A stretch of 64,000 bases of DNA from Clostridia bacterium (GTDB lineage Bacteria; Bacillota; Peptococcia; DRI-13; SM3-B62). The translations under genes were made by a program, and so were the position numbers. The DNA is taken from assembly GCA_018432615.1 (NCBI GenBank), contig JAHDSQ010000012.1, positions 1-64,000 of the forward strand, read 5' to 3'. The stretch's first letter is position 1; every line of letters begins with the position of its first letter. Shown here piece by piece: positions 53,812 to 62,209 of the stretch. The notes beneath the pieces are model-generated. The model was not told the DNA's origin. It worked only from the letters and a program-made list of their open reading frames with translations, and searched no databases.

Positions 53812-55404
53812 GTGAAGATACAGTTTTTTGGCGCCGCAGAAACGGTTACAGGTTCCTGCTTTATGGTTACAACGGAGCAAGAAAAATTTCTGGTTGATTG
53901 CGGATTGTTTCAGGGTTCGAAAGATTTGAAAGAAAGAAACTATGGAGATTTTGCTTTTAATCCGGCAGAAGTCGATTTTATTCTCTTAACACATGCCCAT
54001 GTCGATCATTGTGGGTTGATTCCCAAAGCATACAAGCACGGTTTTGCCGGAAAGATATATACCACCATAGCGACGAAAGAATTGTGCGGTGTTGTCCTGC
54101 CTGATAGTGCACATATTCAGGAGATGGAGGTAGAAAGAAAGAACAGGAAGCTTGCCAGAAGCGGGGCAGAACTTCTTGAACCTATTTATACAGTGAATGA
54201 TGCTAAGGAATGCTTAAAAAGATTTATCGGTCAAAAATATGAGGAGGAAATTGTTATTACCCCGAATGTAACTGTTCGCTTTGAGGATGCCGGTCACATT
54301 TTAGGTTCTGCCATCATCGAAGTTTTCATTAAGGAGGCAGGAGAAGAAAAAAAGCTGGTATTCACAGGGGATATCGGGAATATTAATCAACCTATCATTG
54401 ATGATCCGACGATAATAAAACAGGCAGATGTTGTGGTGATGGAATCAACTTATGGGAACCGTTATCACATAGAAGCCGAAAATAAATTGGAAACGTTGGC
54501 AAGGATAGTAAAAACGACGCAAAAGAAAGGCGGCAATCTGGTTATACCTTCTTTTGCCGTGGAAAGAACACAAGATTTAATTTTTCATTTACAGGTAATG
54601 ATGAAGGAAGGGGTCATTGACCCTGTTGATATATATATCGATAGCCCGATGGCTGTGGAGGCAACGAAGGTTTTTCTTGATAACCCGGAGTTTTTTACGG
54701 ACGAGGTGTTTTGCAACATAAGTGATGCCGAGTGCCGTGAATACTTTGAAGGGCCCCACATTAATTATGTTACTGCTGTGGAGGGTTCAATTGCTCTAAA
54801 TAAGATCAAAGGTGCAATCATTATTTCTGCCAGTGGTATGGCTGATGCCGGCAGAATCAAGCACCATTTAAAACATAATTTGTGGCGGCGTGAGTCTACG
54901 GTTTTATTCGTCGGGTATCAGGCCCAGGGAACATTGGGAAGAAGAATTCTGGAAGGAGAGAAAAAAGTCAGAATTCATGGGGAAGAAATTGCGGTAAAAG
55001 CCGATATCTTCAGAATCGATGGTTTTTCCTCTCATGCAGACCAAAGGGCTTTGGTTGAATGGGTTAATAATTTTGAAAAGAAGCCATCTCATCTCTTTCT
55101 GGTACATGGTGAGGGGGAAGCCTTATCAACTCTGCAAAGGGTTATTGAACAAGAAGCAGGCATTGCGGCTAAAATTGCTGAATATCAGGCTGAATACGAA
55201 ATCGAGGATGGAGTTGCCGCGAAGGTAAAGGAACCGGTAACCGTAAAAGAAAGCCTTGTTATGCCGGAATTAGCAGATTCCTTCAGGAATATCCAAGAGA
55301 AAATACGGGATATGGCAAATATGCCGGGTAAGGATGTGCGTAAGCTGCAATATTTGCTTGCACAACTGAATGAAATTGAAAGAGAATTAAATCGAGCAGG
55401 CTGA
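53812..55404 (+). CDS. Beta-CASP metallo-beta-lactamase RNA-processing protein
   Basis: A 530-residue metallo-beta-lactamase/beta-CASP protein, the fold of CPSF73-like RNA nucleases. Motif 2 is LTHAHVDHCGLIPK; later motifs include AGHILGSA, FTGDIGN, SHADQRALVEW and LVHGE. It differs from RNase J by length and the C-terminal helical tail. Members are presumed RNA exo/endonucleases. GTG 53812 has an AAGGA upstream. Confidence 0.9.
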   Translation: MKIQFFGAAETVTGSCFMVTTEQEKFLVDCGLFQGSKDLKERNYGDFAFNPAEVDFILLTHAHVDHCGLIPKAYKHGFAGKIYTTIATKELCGVVLPDSAHIQEMEVERKNRKLARSGAELLEPIYTVNDAKECLKRFIGQKYEEEIVITPNVTVRFEDAGHILGSAIIEVFIKEAGEEKKLVFTGDIGNINQPIIDDPTIIKQADVVVMESTYGNRYHIEAENKLETLARIVKTTQKKGGNLVIPSFAVERTQDLIFHLQVMMKEGVIDPVDIYIDSPMAVEATKVFLDNPEFFTDEVFCNISDAECREYFEGPHINYVTAVEGSIALNKIKGAIIISASGMADAGRIKHHLKHNLWRRESTVLFVGYQAQGTLGRRILEGEKKVRIHGEEIAVKADIFRIDGFSSHADQRALVEWVNNFEKKPSHLFLVHGEGEALSTLQRVIEQEAGIAAKIAEYQAEYEIEDGVAAKVKEPVTVKESLVMPELADSFRNIQEKIRDMANMPGKDVRKLQYLLAQLNEIERELNRAG

Positions 55405-55436
55405 GAGCATCAGACTATTTGAGGGAGCTGGTATTA

Positions 55437-56642
55437 TTGCAGAAATTGTTGCGGAAATCGTCTGAGCCGTTGGTTATCTTGGTAGTAATTCTTTTTGCTT
55501 TGGCTTCCGCACTTTACGTTGTGGGTAATTCCGTAACAACGGAAGATAATGATGACGACCTTACTCTGATTCAACATGAATTAAGAGGCACTCATCTTTT
55601 GATGTCCATGGAGGAAAAGGCATATCACAAGGAAAGGAGTCTTTCGGAGGATTACCGACCTACGACAAGGATTCCGGTTCAAGTAAAAGGAATATATGTA
55701 AGTGGCAGGGTCTTTAATGCGCCGACCCTGTTTAAAAACATGCTGAATCTGGTAGAGGAAACGGAGTTAAACTCTCTAGTCATCGATATCAAGGATGATG
55801 ACGGCAACCTCAGTGCTGTGCTGCCGGTTGAATTTGATAAGGATATTAAGCCGAAGGTTTACGGTGGGGGCAAGAACACCAAGGAAAAGATGGACACTCT
55901 TTATGCTAAAGGCATTTATCCTATTGCCAGAATAGTTGTATTTAAGGACCCTATCCTTGCCGAGAGTAAGAAGAACCTTGCCCTAAAAAGACAGGACGGT
56001 TTGATATGGCGTGATAAGAGCGGTTTAGCCTGGGTGGATCCACATAACAAAGAAGTATGGGAATATACTGTTAATGTGGCAAAGGGAGCTGCAATGTTAG
56101 GATTTAGGGAGATACAGTTTGATTACGTGCGTTTTCCCACCGACGGTAACCTGAAAAACGCTGTTTATCCGTATGCCACAGGTCAAAAGATGGAAGACGT
56201 CATCAATGAGTTTTTAGCATACGCGCAGAAGGAATTAGAGCCATATAATGTCTTTTTGTCAGCAGATGTCTTTGGCTTAACTACCTTAACAACAGGTGAT
56301 ATGGGGATGGGACAAAAGTATGAAAAAATTATTTCTGAAGTAGATTATGTTTGTCCTATGGTGTATCCTTCCCACTATGGACGAGGTAATTACGGTTTTC
56401 AAAACCCCAACGCATATCCTTATGAAATTGTTAAGAATTCTTTGCTTGACGGGTTGAAACGTATGGAGGGTAGTAACACTATAATTCGGCCCTGGCTGCA
56501 GAGTTTTAGCTTAGGGTCACCGGCATACGGTGCGAAAGAAATTAGGGAGCAAATTGAGGCTGTGTATGATGCGGGACTTAATGAGTGGATTCTTTGGAAT
56601 GCGGGCAACAAGTACAATAAAGACGCCCTGCAGCCTGATTAA
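55437..56642 (+). CDS. Putative glycoside hydrolase, membrane-anchored (DUF4015/GHL10-like)
   Basis: A 401-residue protein with one N-terminal membrane segment (about 12-32, LVILVVILFALASALYVVG) and an outside TIM-barrel domain: VKGIYVSGR, LVIDIKDDDGNL, VDPHNKEVWEYTVNVAKGAA, FDYVRFPTDG and YPSHYGRGNYG are conserved in the DUF4015 family. A polysaccharide of the envelope is the likely substrate; no activity is established. TTG 55437 follows GAGGGAG. Its stop codon overlaps the stop of the convergent gene. Confidence 0.83.
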   Translation: MQKLLRKSSEPLVILVVILFALASALYVVGNSVTTEDNDDDLTLIQHELRGTHLLMSMEEKAYHKERSLSEDYRPTTRIPVQVKGIYVSGRVFNAPTLFKNMLNLVEETELNSLVIDIKDDDGNLSAVLPVEFDKDIKPKVYGGGKNTKEKMDTLYAKGIYPIARIVVFKDPILAESKKNLALKRQDGLIWRDKSGLAWVDPHNKEVWEYTVNVAKGAAMLGFREIQFDYVRFPTDGNLKNAVYPYATGQKMEDVINEFLAYAQKELEPYNVFLSADVFGLTTLTTGDMGMGQKYEKIISEVDYVCPMVYPSHYGRGNYGFQNPNAYPYEIVKNSLLDGLKRMEGSNTIIRPWLQSFSLGSPAYGAKEIREQIEAVYDAGLNEWILWNAGNKYNKDALQPD

Positions 56643-57277
56643 CCGCAGCCCTTATGCAGATAAATCATACAGGTCTTATTCGTGACGTATTTTAAAACAA
56701 TGGCATCTTCGTTTTTTTTGATAAGCCGTCCGCACTTAAGACAATATATATCTTTATCGGCTCTCCCCTCCAGCTTTTCTTTAGATACTTGCGACCATTT
56801 TTGCCAGCTTTTCCAGCCTGATTTGCAGTATTTGGCTCTATTCTCGTAATCTGCCATAACCCATTTTAACAGTCTGTGAAAACCGAAAGCAAAACGAGCA
56901 TGCTTGACGAAATTAGGCGGAAGGCCTAAAGCTATTACGTAATCGGTGAATGATGCTTCGACCTTGCTTTGCAATGGGTCCTTGATTTTTGTGTTGACCC
57001 AATTGTAGTTTTTATCATCAAGCCATGTACGCAGGTCATCAAAGATATAACCTTGACAGACGTAAACAGGTTCTTTTGTAGTGACGTCCAGCTTTTTAAA
57101 GGCTTCAGCTACTATTTTTGTTGCGTATTGCTGGTACGTTTTTTCAGAAAAATAGGGTTGTTGAAAAAACATGATGGGAATAACTCTAAAAACATATTCG
57201 TTACTTTCCGGTCTAAGAATTCCAATTCCTGTCCCGCCAATAAGGCTGCCACTGCCGGCGTCATCGATATAAATCAT
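56639..57277 (-). CDS. Hypothetical protein with possible RNase H-like N terminus and Cys-rich C terminus
   Basis: I do not recognise this 212-residue protein. It begins IYIDDAGSGSLIGGTGIGIL, which looks like the first strand of an RNase H-like fold (acidic residue on a beta-strand, then Gly-Ser turn). The middle is basic and aromatic (KYCKSGWKSWQKWSQ). The C terminus has CLKCGRLIKKNEDAI followed later by LHKGCG, a likely zinc knuckle. Its stop (56639-56641) shares bases with the convergent glycosidase stop. AGGTGG precedes the ATG. Confidence 0.65.
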   Translation of the reverse strand: MIYIDDAGSGSLIGGTGIGILRPESNEYVFRVIPIMFFQQPYFSEKTYQQYATKIVAEAFKKLDVTTKEPVYVCQGYIFDDLRTWLDDKNYNWVNTKIKDPLQSKVEASFTDYVIALGLPPNFVKHARFAFGFHRLLKWVMADYENRAKYCKSGWKSWQKWSQVSKEKLEGRADKDIYCLKCGRLIKKNEDAIVLKYVTNKTCMIYLHKGCG

Positions 57278-57328
57278 ATTTCCACCTCGCTTTTTTAGTA
57301 TGTCTATTGGGATTGTATTGTATTAAAA

Positions 57329-57358
57329 TTGACTGGCTTCTAATCTACAAAGTATAAT
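57329..57358 (+). promoter_or_regulatory. Promoter of the FakA-like gene
   Basis: TTGACT (57329-57334) and TATAAT (57353-57358), 18-base spacer, 52 bases before the start codon. Confidence 0.65.
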
Positions 57359-57409
57359 AGTAGATAATCTCTTGTTTTTTGTGCTTATTCTGGCTAAGGG
57401 GGAGAACGG

Positions 57410-59032
57410 GTGAAAATTGAACTGGTTGACGGTCATCTTTGGGCTAAGTTGGTCTTGGCTTCAAGCAGATGCTTAGATGAAAAAAAGAACATTGTAGATA
57501 CATTAAATGTGTTTCCCGTACCGGACGGTGATACGGGAACAAATATGAGTTTAACCTTGGCCTCGGCAGCCAGGGCAGCGCAAAAGGAACCGGTTGAAGA
57601 GATCGGGGAAATGGCAAAAAAGATTTCATATGGTGCCTTAATGGGGGCCCGCGGCAATTCCGGCGTAATTCTTTCACAGTTGTTTGCCGGGTTTGCAAAG
57701 GCAGCCGAGAAAGAGCAGGCTTTGACTCCAATAAAGTTTGCAAAAGCCCTTGAGGCTGCTGTGAAGACAGCATATCAGGCGGTAATGAATCCGGTGGAAG
57801 GGACCATTTTGACGGTCTCTAAGGAGGCTGCAAAAGCCGCTAGGAAGGCAGCGAAGAAAAAGGGCTGCCAGATTGCAGATGTTGTTGAAGCGGCATATAA
57901 GGGCTCCCTTGTAACTTTGGAAAAAACCCCGCAGATGTTGCCGGTTCTTAAGCAGGCCGGCGTCGTTGATGCCGGCGGTCAAGGTTTAGTTTATATTTTT
58001 GAAGGGATGCTCCGTGTTTTAAAAGGCGGAGAAATTGATTTTGATTTTTCAGCAGAGACAGAATTAATGATAGATACTAACAATGAATTTCATGCGCACA
58101 AATTCGTTGGTGAACTAAAGTACCGGTATTGTACGGAATTTATCCTGAGAAACAAGGAACAGAAAATTGAATTAGAAAAAATCAGAAGTTTTCTTGCAGA
58201 TAAAGGCGATTGTTTGCTGGTAGTCGGAAACCAAGAAGCGGGGAAAATTCATATACATACAAACCATCCCGGGACGGTATTGGAGTTTTGTACAGATATG
58301 GGTTCTTTGCATGATATTAAAATTGATAACATGCAGGAACAGACTGATGAGCTCCAGCATGGTATGAATGATGCCAAGGATATAGGTATAATTTGTACTG
58401 CGGTGGGGACAGGTATGTCGGAAATATTCAAGAGCCTTGGTGTGGATGCTGTGATCTCTGGGGGACAGACCATGAATCCGAGTACTCAGGATTTCATTGA
58501 AGCCATTGAGAATATCATGGCAGCCGAAGTGCTTCTTTTGCCGAATAACAGCAATATTATTCTTGCCGCACAGCAGGCCGCTAAGGTATCCGAAAAGCCA
58601 TGCGCAGTTGTGCAAACAAAAACAATACCACAGGGGATTGCGGCGTTAATGGCTTTTAACCATGAAAATGAGTTGGATTTTAATAAAGAAAAAATGGAAG
58701 AGGCAAGCAAAAAAATTATCACTATTGAAATAACGTATGCAATTCGTGATTCTGAATATGAGGGCAGAAGGATAAAGAAGGACCAGATACTGGGCATGGT
58801 GGATGGTAAGCTGGAAGCAACCGGAGAAACGGCGGTTCAGGTTGTTGAGGATACGATCAGAAGGTTTATCGGGACCGAACATGAACTTGTCACTGTTTAT
58901 TATGGTGATGATGTCACAGAGGATGAAGCCCGTGGGTTGCTGGAGAAATTGTCCCAAGAACACGCTGATGTTGATTTCGAACTGCATTATGGAGGTCAGC
59001 CCTTATACTTTTATATGATATCAATAGAGTAA
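57410..59032 (+). CDS. FakA/YloV-like DhaL-domain kinase
   Basis: A 540-residue protein. The N-terminal DhaL domain holds the ATP/Mg2+ sites (FPVPDGDTGTNMSLTL with its Asp residues, GARGNSGVILSQLFAGF, VDAGGQGLV). The middle and C-terminal domains (from about 230) match FakA, which phosphorylates fatty acids carried by FakB (DegV) proteins for phospholipid synthesis. Its common neighbours (asp23-like, rpmB, recG) are absent here. GTG 57410 follows GGGGGAGAACGG. Confidence 0.88.
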   Translation: MKIELVDGHLWAKLVLASSRCLDEKKNIVDTLNVFPVPDGDTGTNMSLTLASAARAAQKEPVEEIGEMAKKISYGALMGARGNSGVILSQLFAGFAKAAEKEQALTPIKFAKALEAAVKTAYQAVMNPVEGTILTVSKEAAKAARKAAKKKGCQIADVVEAAYKGSLVTLEKTPQMLPVLKQAGVVDAGGQGLVYIFEGMLRVLKGGEIDFDFSAETELMIDTNNEFHAHKFVGELKYRYCTEFILRNKEQKIELEKIRSFLADKGDCLLVVGNQEAGKIHIHTNHPGTVLEFCTDMGSLHDIKIDNMQEQTDELQHGMNDAKDIGIICTAVGTGMSEIFKSLGVDAVISGGQTMNPSTQDFIEAIENIMAAEVLLLPNNSNIILAAQQAAKVSEKPCAVVQTKTIPQGIAALMAFNHENELDFNKEKMEEASKKIITIEITYAIRDSEYEGRRIKKDQILGMVDGKLEATGETAVQVVEDTIRRFIGTEHELVTVYYGDDVTEDEARGLLEKLSQEHADVDFELHYGGQPLYFYMISIE

Positions 59033-59089
59033 TGCAAAACAAAAACGCAGGTAAAACAAGGCTGGACGGGAGGGTTGGTGAGATAAATA

Positions 59090-59848
59090 GTGGTAGAAAT
59101 AAATTCTCTGATATCTAATTCAGCCCTGACATTAAACAAGCCGGAAATTTCTATTAAAATTGACAGCAGTTTGGAATTAATAAAAGGACAAAAGATAGAT
59201 GCCTTAGTCCTGGAAAAAGAAAATGATGGGTACATGCTGCAGTATGGCTCTAAGAGATTTTTTGCCCGCTCAAAAAACCCTTTGGCGGTGGGGCAATGGA
59301 TCAGACTTATGGTATTGGGTAAAAAGGATGATAGCATTATTCTTAAGAATATATCTTTTTATAGTAACGAGGACAGTGAAGAGGTTACATCTTTGAAACA
59401 ATTGATAAAAAAGTACGGTATTGAGAATACAAAGGATATTGAAAAGGTCGAAAGTTTCCTGCCCAAGATTCCTATTGAAACAAGCCAGGCCATAAAGTAC
59501 TTACTTGATCCCAGCCTCTTGGCTGCTATTATCTTCCCTGAAAAAGAAACTGAAAAGAAACAACAAAAAATTGAAATCCGTTACTATCGGGAACAGGAAA
59601 AAAAAGACGTATGGGAACTGCTATTTGAGCTTTCCGCACAGCAACTCGGGAATCTACAACTGTCAATAATGATGACCGGAAACGATATATACACAAGGAT
59701 ATGGGCCGAATCTGCAGCAACAGCGGTGATGTTGGAGACGAAGATTAAGGAAATAAGGGAGATATGCAGGCATACAGAGATTCTGTCACCAAATTCAGGA
59801 CCTTTGTTTTCTGATAAACAAAGAAGCAATGTCGATTTAATGGTTTGA
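59090..59848 (+). CDS. FliK-like C-terminal-domain protein (YlqG-like)
   Basis: A 252-residue protein with low overall similarity. Residues 15-85 form a small beta-domain (LELIKGQKIDALVLEKENDGYMLQYGSK); the last 75 (VWELLFELSAQQLGNLQLSIMMTGNDIYTRIWAES) resemble the FliK C-terminal domain that talks to FlhB. An FlhB-like gene starts 10 bases downstream, supporting the call by context (ylqG-ylqH type pair). GTG 59090 follows GGGAGGG. No flagellar genes are near. Confidence 0.65.
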   Translation: MVEINSLISNSALTLNKPEISIKIDSSLELIKGQKIDALVLEKENDGYMLQYGSKRFFARSKNPLAVGQWIRLMVLGKKDDSIILKNISFYSNEDSEEVTSLKQLIKKYGIENTKDIEKVESFLPKIPIETSQAIKYLLDPSLLAAIIFPEKETEKKQQKIEIRYYREQEKKDVWELLFELSAQQLGNLQLSIMMTGNDIYTRIWAESAATAVMLETKIKEIREICRHTEILSPNSGPLFSDKQRSNVDLMV

Positions 59849-59858
59849 GGTGAAAGAT

Positions 59859-60152
59859 ATGAGGAAGAATAAGCAGGCGGTCGCCATAAAATATGATCAT
59901 GAGAGCAAGAAAAAGCAAAATGCTCCTCAGGTTGTGGCCGTAGGCGATGGGATTATTGCCGAAAAAATCATTAACATTGCAAAGGAACAAGGCGTTCCCG
60001 TTGTAGAGGATGTTGAGGTAGTTGCTAAACTTGTTCGTATTCCTCTTGGTTCGGAAATACCCCCGGAATTATATGCTGCCGTGGCGAAGATACTGGCTTT
60101 TATTTATAAATTGGATGAGGAAAAAAGAACCGCAAGAAACAGCGGCAGATAA
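59859..60152 (+). CDS. FlhB-like cytoplasmic-domain protein (YlqH/FhlB type)
   Basis: A 97-residue protein homologous to the cytoplasmic C-terminal domain of the export switch protein FlhB: AVAIKYDH, APQVVAVGDGIIAEKIINIAKEQGVPVVED, IPPELYAAVAKILAFIYKL. The membrane part and the NPTH autocleavage site of FlhB are missing; the corresponding place reads NAPQ. ATG 59859 follows GAGGTGA. Such small proteins can substitute for cleaved FlhB in some bacteria; its partner here is probably the preceding FliK-like protein. Confidence 0.88.
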   Translation: MRKNKQAVAIKYDHESKKKQNAPQVVAVGDGIIAEKIINIAKEQGVPVVEDVEVVAKLVRIPLGSEIPPELYAAVAKILAFIYKLDEEKRTARNSGR

Positions 60153-60179
60153 CTTGAATGTTGCAAGAAGGTGGACATA

Positions 60180-60659
60180 TTGTTTAATGTTGTTTTGTTG
60201 GAGCCTGAGATACCTGCGAATACAGGGAATATAGTGCGCACCTGTTCAGTTACCGGTTGCAGCCTTCATTTAATAGAACCTCTGGGTTTCTCAATTGATG
60301 ATAAGCATTTGAAGAGAGCGGGACTTGATTACTGGCAATATTTAGATATTCATATCCACAAGGACCTGGATGAATTTATGAGAACAGTAGGAGATACTTC
60401 ACTTTTGTTCTTGGCTACAACGAAAGGTGAAAAGTGCTATTCTGAGATTGATTATCCGGAGGGTTGTTATTTGATGTTTGGGAAAGAAACAAAGGGTTTA
60501 CCGAAAGAATTATTGGCTTCCTATCCCGATCAATGCTTGCGTATCCCGATGTGTAGTGAAGTGCGTTCCATTAATTTGAGCAATTCTGTGGCGATTTTCG
60601 TCTATGAAGCCTTACGACAGCATAATTTTTCCGGATTGAAGAAAACAAAAGACTCCTGA
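60180..60659 (+). CDS. trmL: tRNA (cytidine/uridine-34-2'-O)-methyltransferase TrmL
   Basis: A 159-residue SPOUT enzyme that methylates the wobble ribose of tRNA-Leu. EPEIPANTGNIVRTC, LMFGKETKGLPKELL and the knot RIPMCSEVRSINLSNSVAIFVYEA are diagnostic. TTG 60180 fits the family start (MFNVVLLEPE) with AAGGTGG upstream; GTG 60171 is an alternative. The last codons and stop form one arm of a terminator hairpin. Confidence 0.93.
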   Translation: MFNVVLLEPEIPANTGNIVRTCSVTGCSLHLIEPLGFSIDDKHLKRAGLDYWQYLDIHIHKDLDEFMRTVGDTSLLFLATTKGEKCYSEIDYPEGCYLMFGKETKGLPKELLASYPDQCLRIPMCSEVRSINLSNSVAIFVYEALRQHNFSGLKKTKDS

Positions 60660-60674
60660 TTGTTCAGGAGTCTT
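60649..60674 (-). terminator. Terminator of tRNA-Arg, overlapping the trmL 3' end
   Basis: AAGACTCCTGA pairs with TCAGGAGTCTT (11 bp) around TTGT. On the minus strand it is followed by TTGTTTTC, a U-rich tail, so it suits the tRNA-Arg transcript; on the plus strand no T tract follows. Confidence 0.75.
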
Positions 60675-60702
60675 GATGTGTGTGCGCCCGGTGAATGAAT
60701 AA

Positions 60703-60777
60703 TGGTACGCCCGGTAGGAATCGAACCTACGCACCTGGCTCCGGAGGCCAGTGCTCTATCCACTGAGCTACGGGCGC
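60703..60777 (-). tRNA. tRNA-Arg(CCG)
   Basis: On the minus strand: acceptor GCGCCCG/CGGGCGT, D-arm GCTC/GAGC, anticodon loop CTCCGGA with anticodon CCG, T-loop TTCGATT, encoded CCA at 60703-60705. Confidence 0.95.
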
Positions 60778-60827
60778 ATTAAATAAAATGGCAAGCATGA
60801 TTATAAACCATCTGTGTTCAATTGTCA

Positions 60828-60876
60828 AAGTTGAGTAAGATCACAAGTTGAGTAAGATCATTATGTGAGCTATGAT
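60828..60876 (+). promoter_or_regulatory. Promoter of ahcY with a 16-base direct repeat
   Basis: AAGTTGAGTAAGATCA occurs twice, at 60828-60843 and 60845-60860. The second copy supplies the -35 TTGAGT (60848-60853), with TATGAT at 60871-60876 after 17 bases. The tandem copy could be a regulator site or a promoter duplication. Confidence 0.5.
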
Positions 60877-60929
60877 GATATGGGAATGTTAGGTAATGAA
60901 GTTATTATGGTAAAGAGAGGGGAAATGGT

Positions 60930-62180
60930 ATGGTAGGGGAATCAATGATCAGGGACATCAAGCTTGCCGGGAGCGGGCAGCAAAAATTAAGCTGGGTGAG
61001 GAACTTTATGCCGGTTCTCAACAGAATCAGGGATGATTATGAAAGGGAAAAACCGTTTGCAGGCTACAAGGTTGCGATTTGTCTGCATTTGGAGGCCAAA
61101 ACAGGGTATTTGGCGATGGTGTTAAAAGCGGGTGGTGCAGATGTAACGGTAACTGCTTCAAACCCACTTTCCACTCAGGATGATGTTGTGGCCGCTCTGG
61201 TTGAAAATGGGATTAGAGCATATGCTCGACATGGTGCAGATGAAAAGGAATATCGTCGGCACCACCATGAGACTCTCAGACACAAGCCTAATTTAATAAT
61301 TGATGATGGTGGGGACTTGCTCTCCCTTTTACATACCGATTATGCAGAGGATATTTCCGGTGTTATCGGCGGCTGTGAGGAAACAACAACAGGCCTGATA
61401 AGGCTGCGCGCAATGGAAAAGGAAAATGTGTTAAAAGTACCCGTTTATGCTGTTAACGATGCGGCTATGAAACACCTGTTTGATAATCGTTATGGTACAG
61501 GACAATCTGTATGGGACGGGATAATGAATACGACAAATCTCATTATTGCGGGTAAAAATGTTGTGGTTTCAGGGTATGGCTGGTGTGGTAAAGGCGTGGC
61601 GCTTAGAGCAAAAGGACTGGGCGCCAGAGTCATTGTTACTGAGATTGATCCAATTAAGGCCAATGAGGCATTACTTGATGGTTTCGAGGCTATGACGATG
61701 AGTGAGGCGGCACCAAGGGGAGACATTTTTGTTACGGTAACGGGTAATAAAGATGTTATTAACAAGAAGCATCTTGAGGTTATGAAGGACGGAGCCGTTT
61801 TGAGCAATGCAGGTCACTTTGACGTAGAGATAAGCAAACCTGCTTTATGCGAGTGTGCGGTTTCGGTGCGGAAGATAAAGCCTAATATAGAGGAATTTGT
61901 GATGTCCGACGGAAGAAAAATATTCTTACTGGCTGAAGGAAGATTAGTGAATCTGGCCTCAGGTAACGGTCATCCGGTGGAAATAATGGATCTTTCCTTC
62001 GCCATTCAGGCTCTGTCATTGTTTCACTTGCTTAAAAACAGAAATGACATTCGGCCCGGTGTGATCCCGGTACCAAAGGAGATTGACCGCATGGTTGCCG
62101 GTTTACGCTTGGAGGCGTTAGGAAGGAAAATTGATTCTTTAACCGACACACAAGATGAATATTTGAGGAATTGGTCTTAA
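60930..62180 (+). CDS. ahcY: Adenosylhomocysteinase
   Basis: A 416-residue NAD-dependent enzyme that splits S-adenosylhomocysteine to homocysteine and adenosine, relieving inhibition of methyltransferases. Motifs: CLHLEAKTGYLAMVLKAGGADV, NDAAMKHLFDNRYGTGQSVWDGI, the NAD site VVSGYGWCGKGVALRAKGLGA, and SNAGHFDVEI. The bacterial insert of about 40 residues is absent, as in many anaerobes and archaea. ATG 60930 follows GAGAGGGG. dinG follows 29 bases later. Confidence 0.94.
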   Translation: MVGESMIRDIKLAGSGQQKLSWVRNFMPVLNRIRDDYEREKPFAGYKVAICLHLEAKTGYLAMVLKAGGADVTVTASNPLSTQDDVVAALVENGIRAYARHGADEKEYRRHHHETLRHKPNLIIDDGGDLLSLLHTDYAEDISGVIGGCEETTTGLIRLRAMEKENVLKVPVYAVNDAAMKHLFDNRYGTGQSVWDGIMNTTNLIIAGKNVVVSGYGWCGKGVALRAKGLGARVIVTEIDPIKANEALLDGFEAMTMSEAAPRGDIFVTVTGNKDVINKKHLEVMKDGAVLSNAGHFDVEISKPALCECAVSVRKIKPNIEEFVMSDGRKIFLLAEGRLVNLASGNGHPVEIMDLSFAIQALSLFHLLKNRNDIRPGVIPVPKEIDRMVAGLRLEALGRKIDSLTDTQDEYLRNWS

Positions 62181-62209
62181 TAACATGAATTGTATAGGCG
62201 GGCTGTTTA

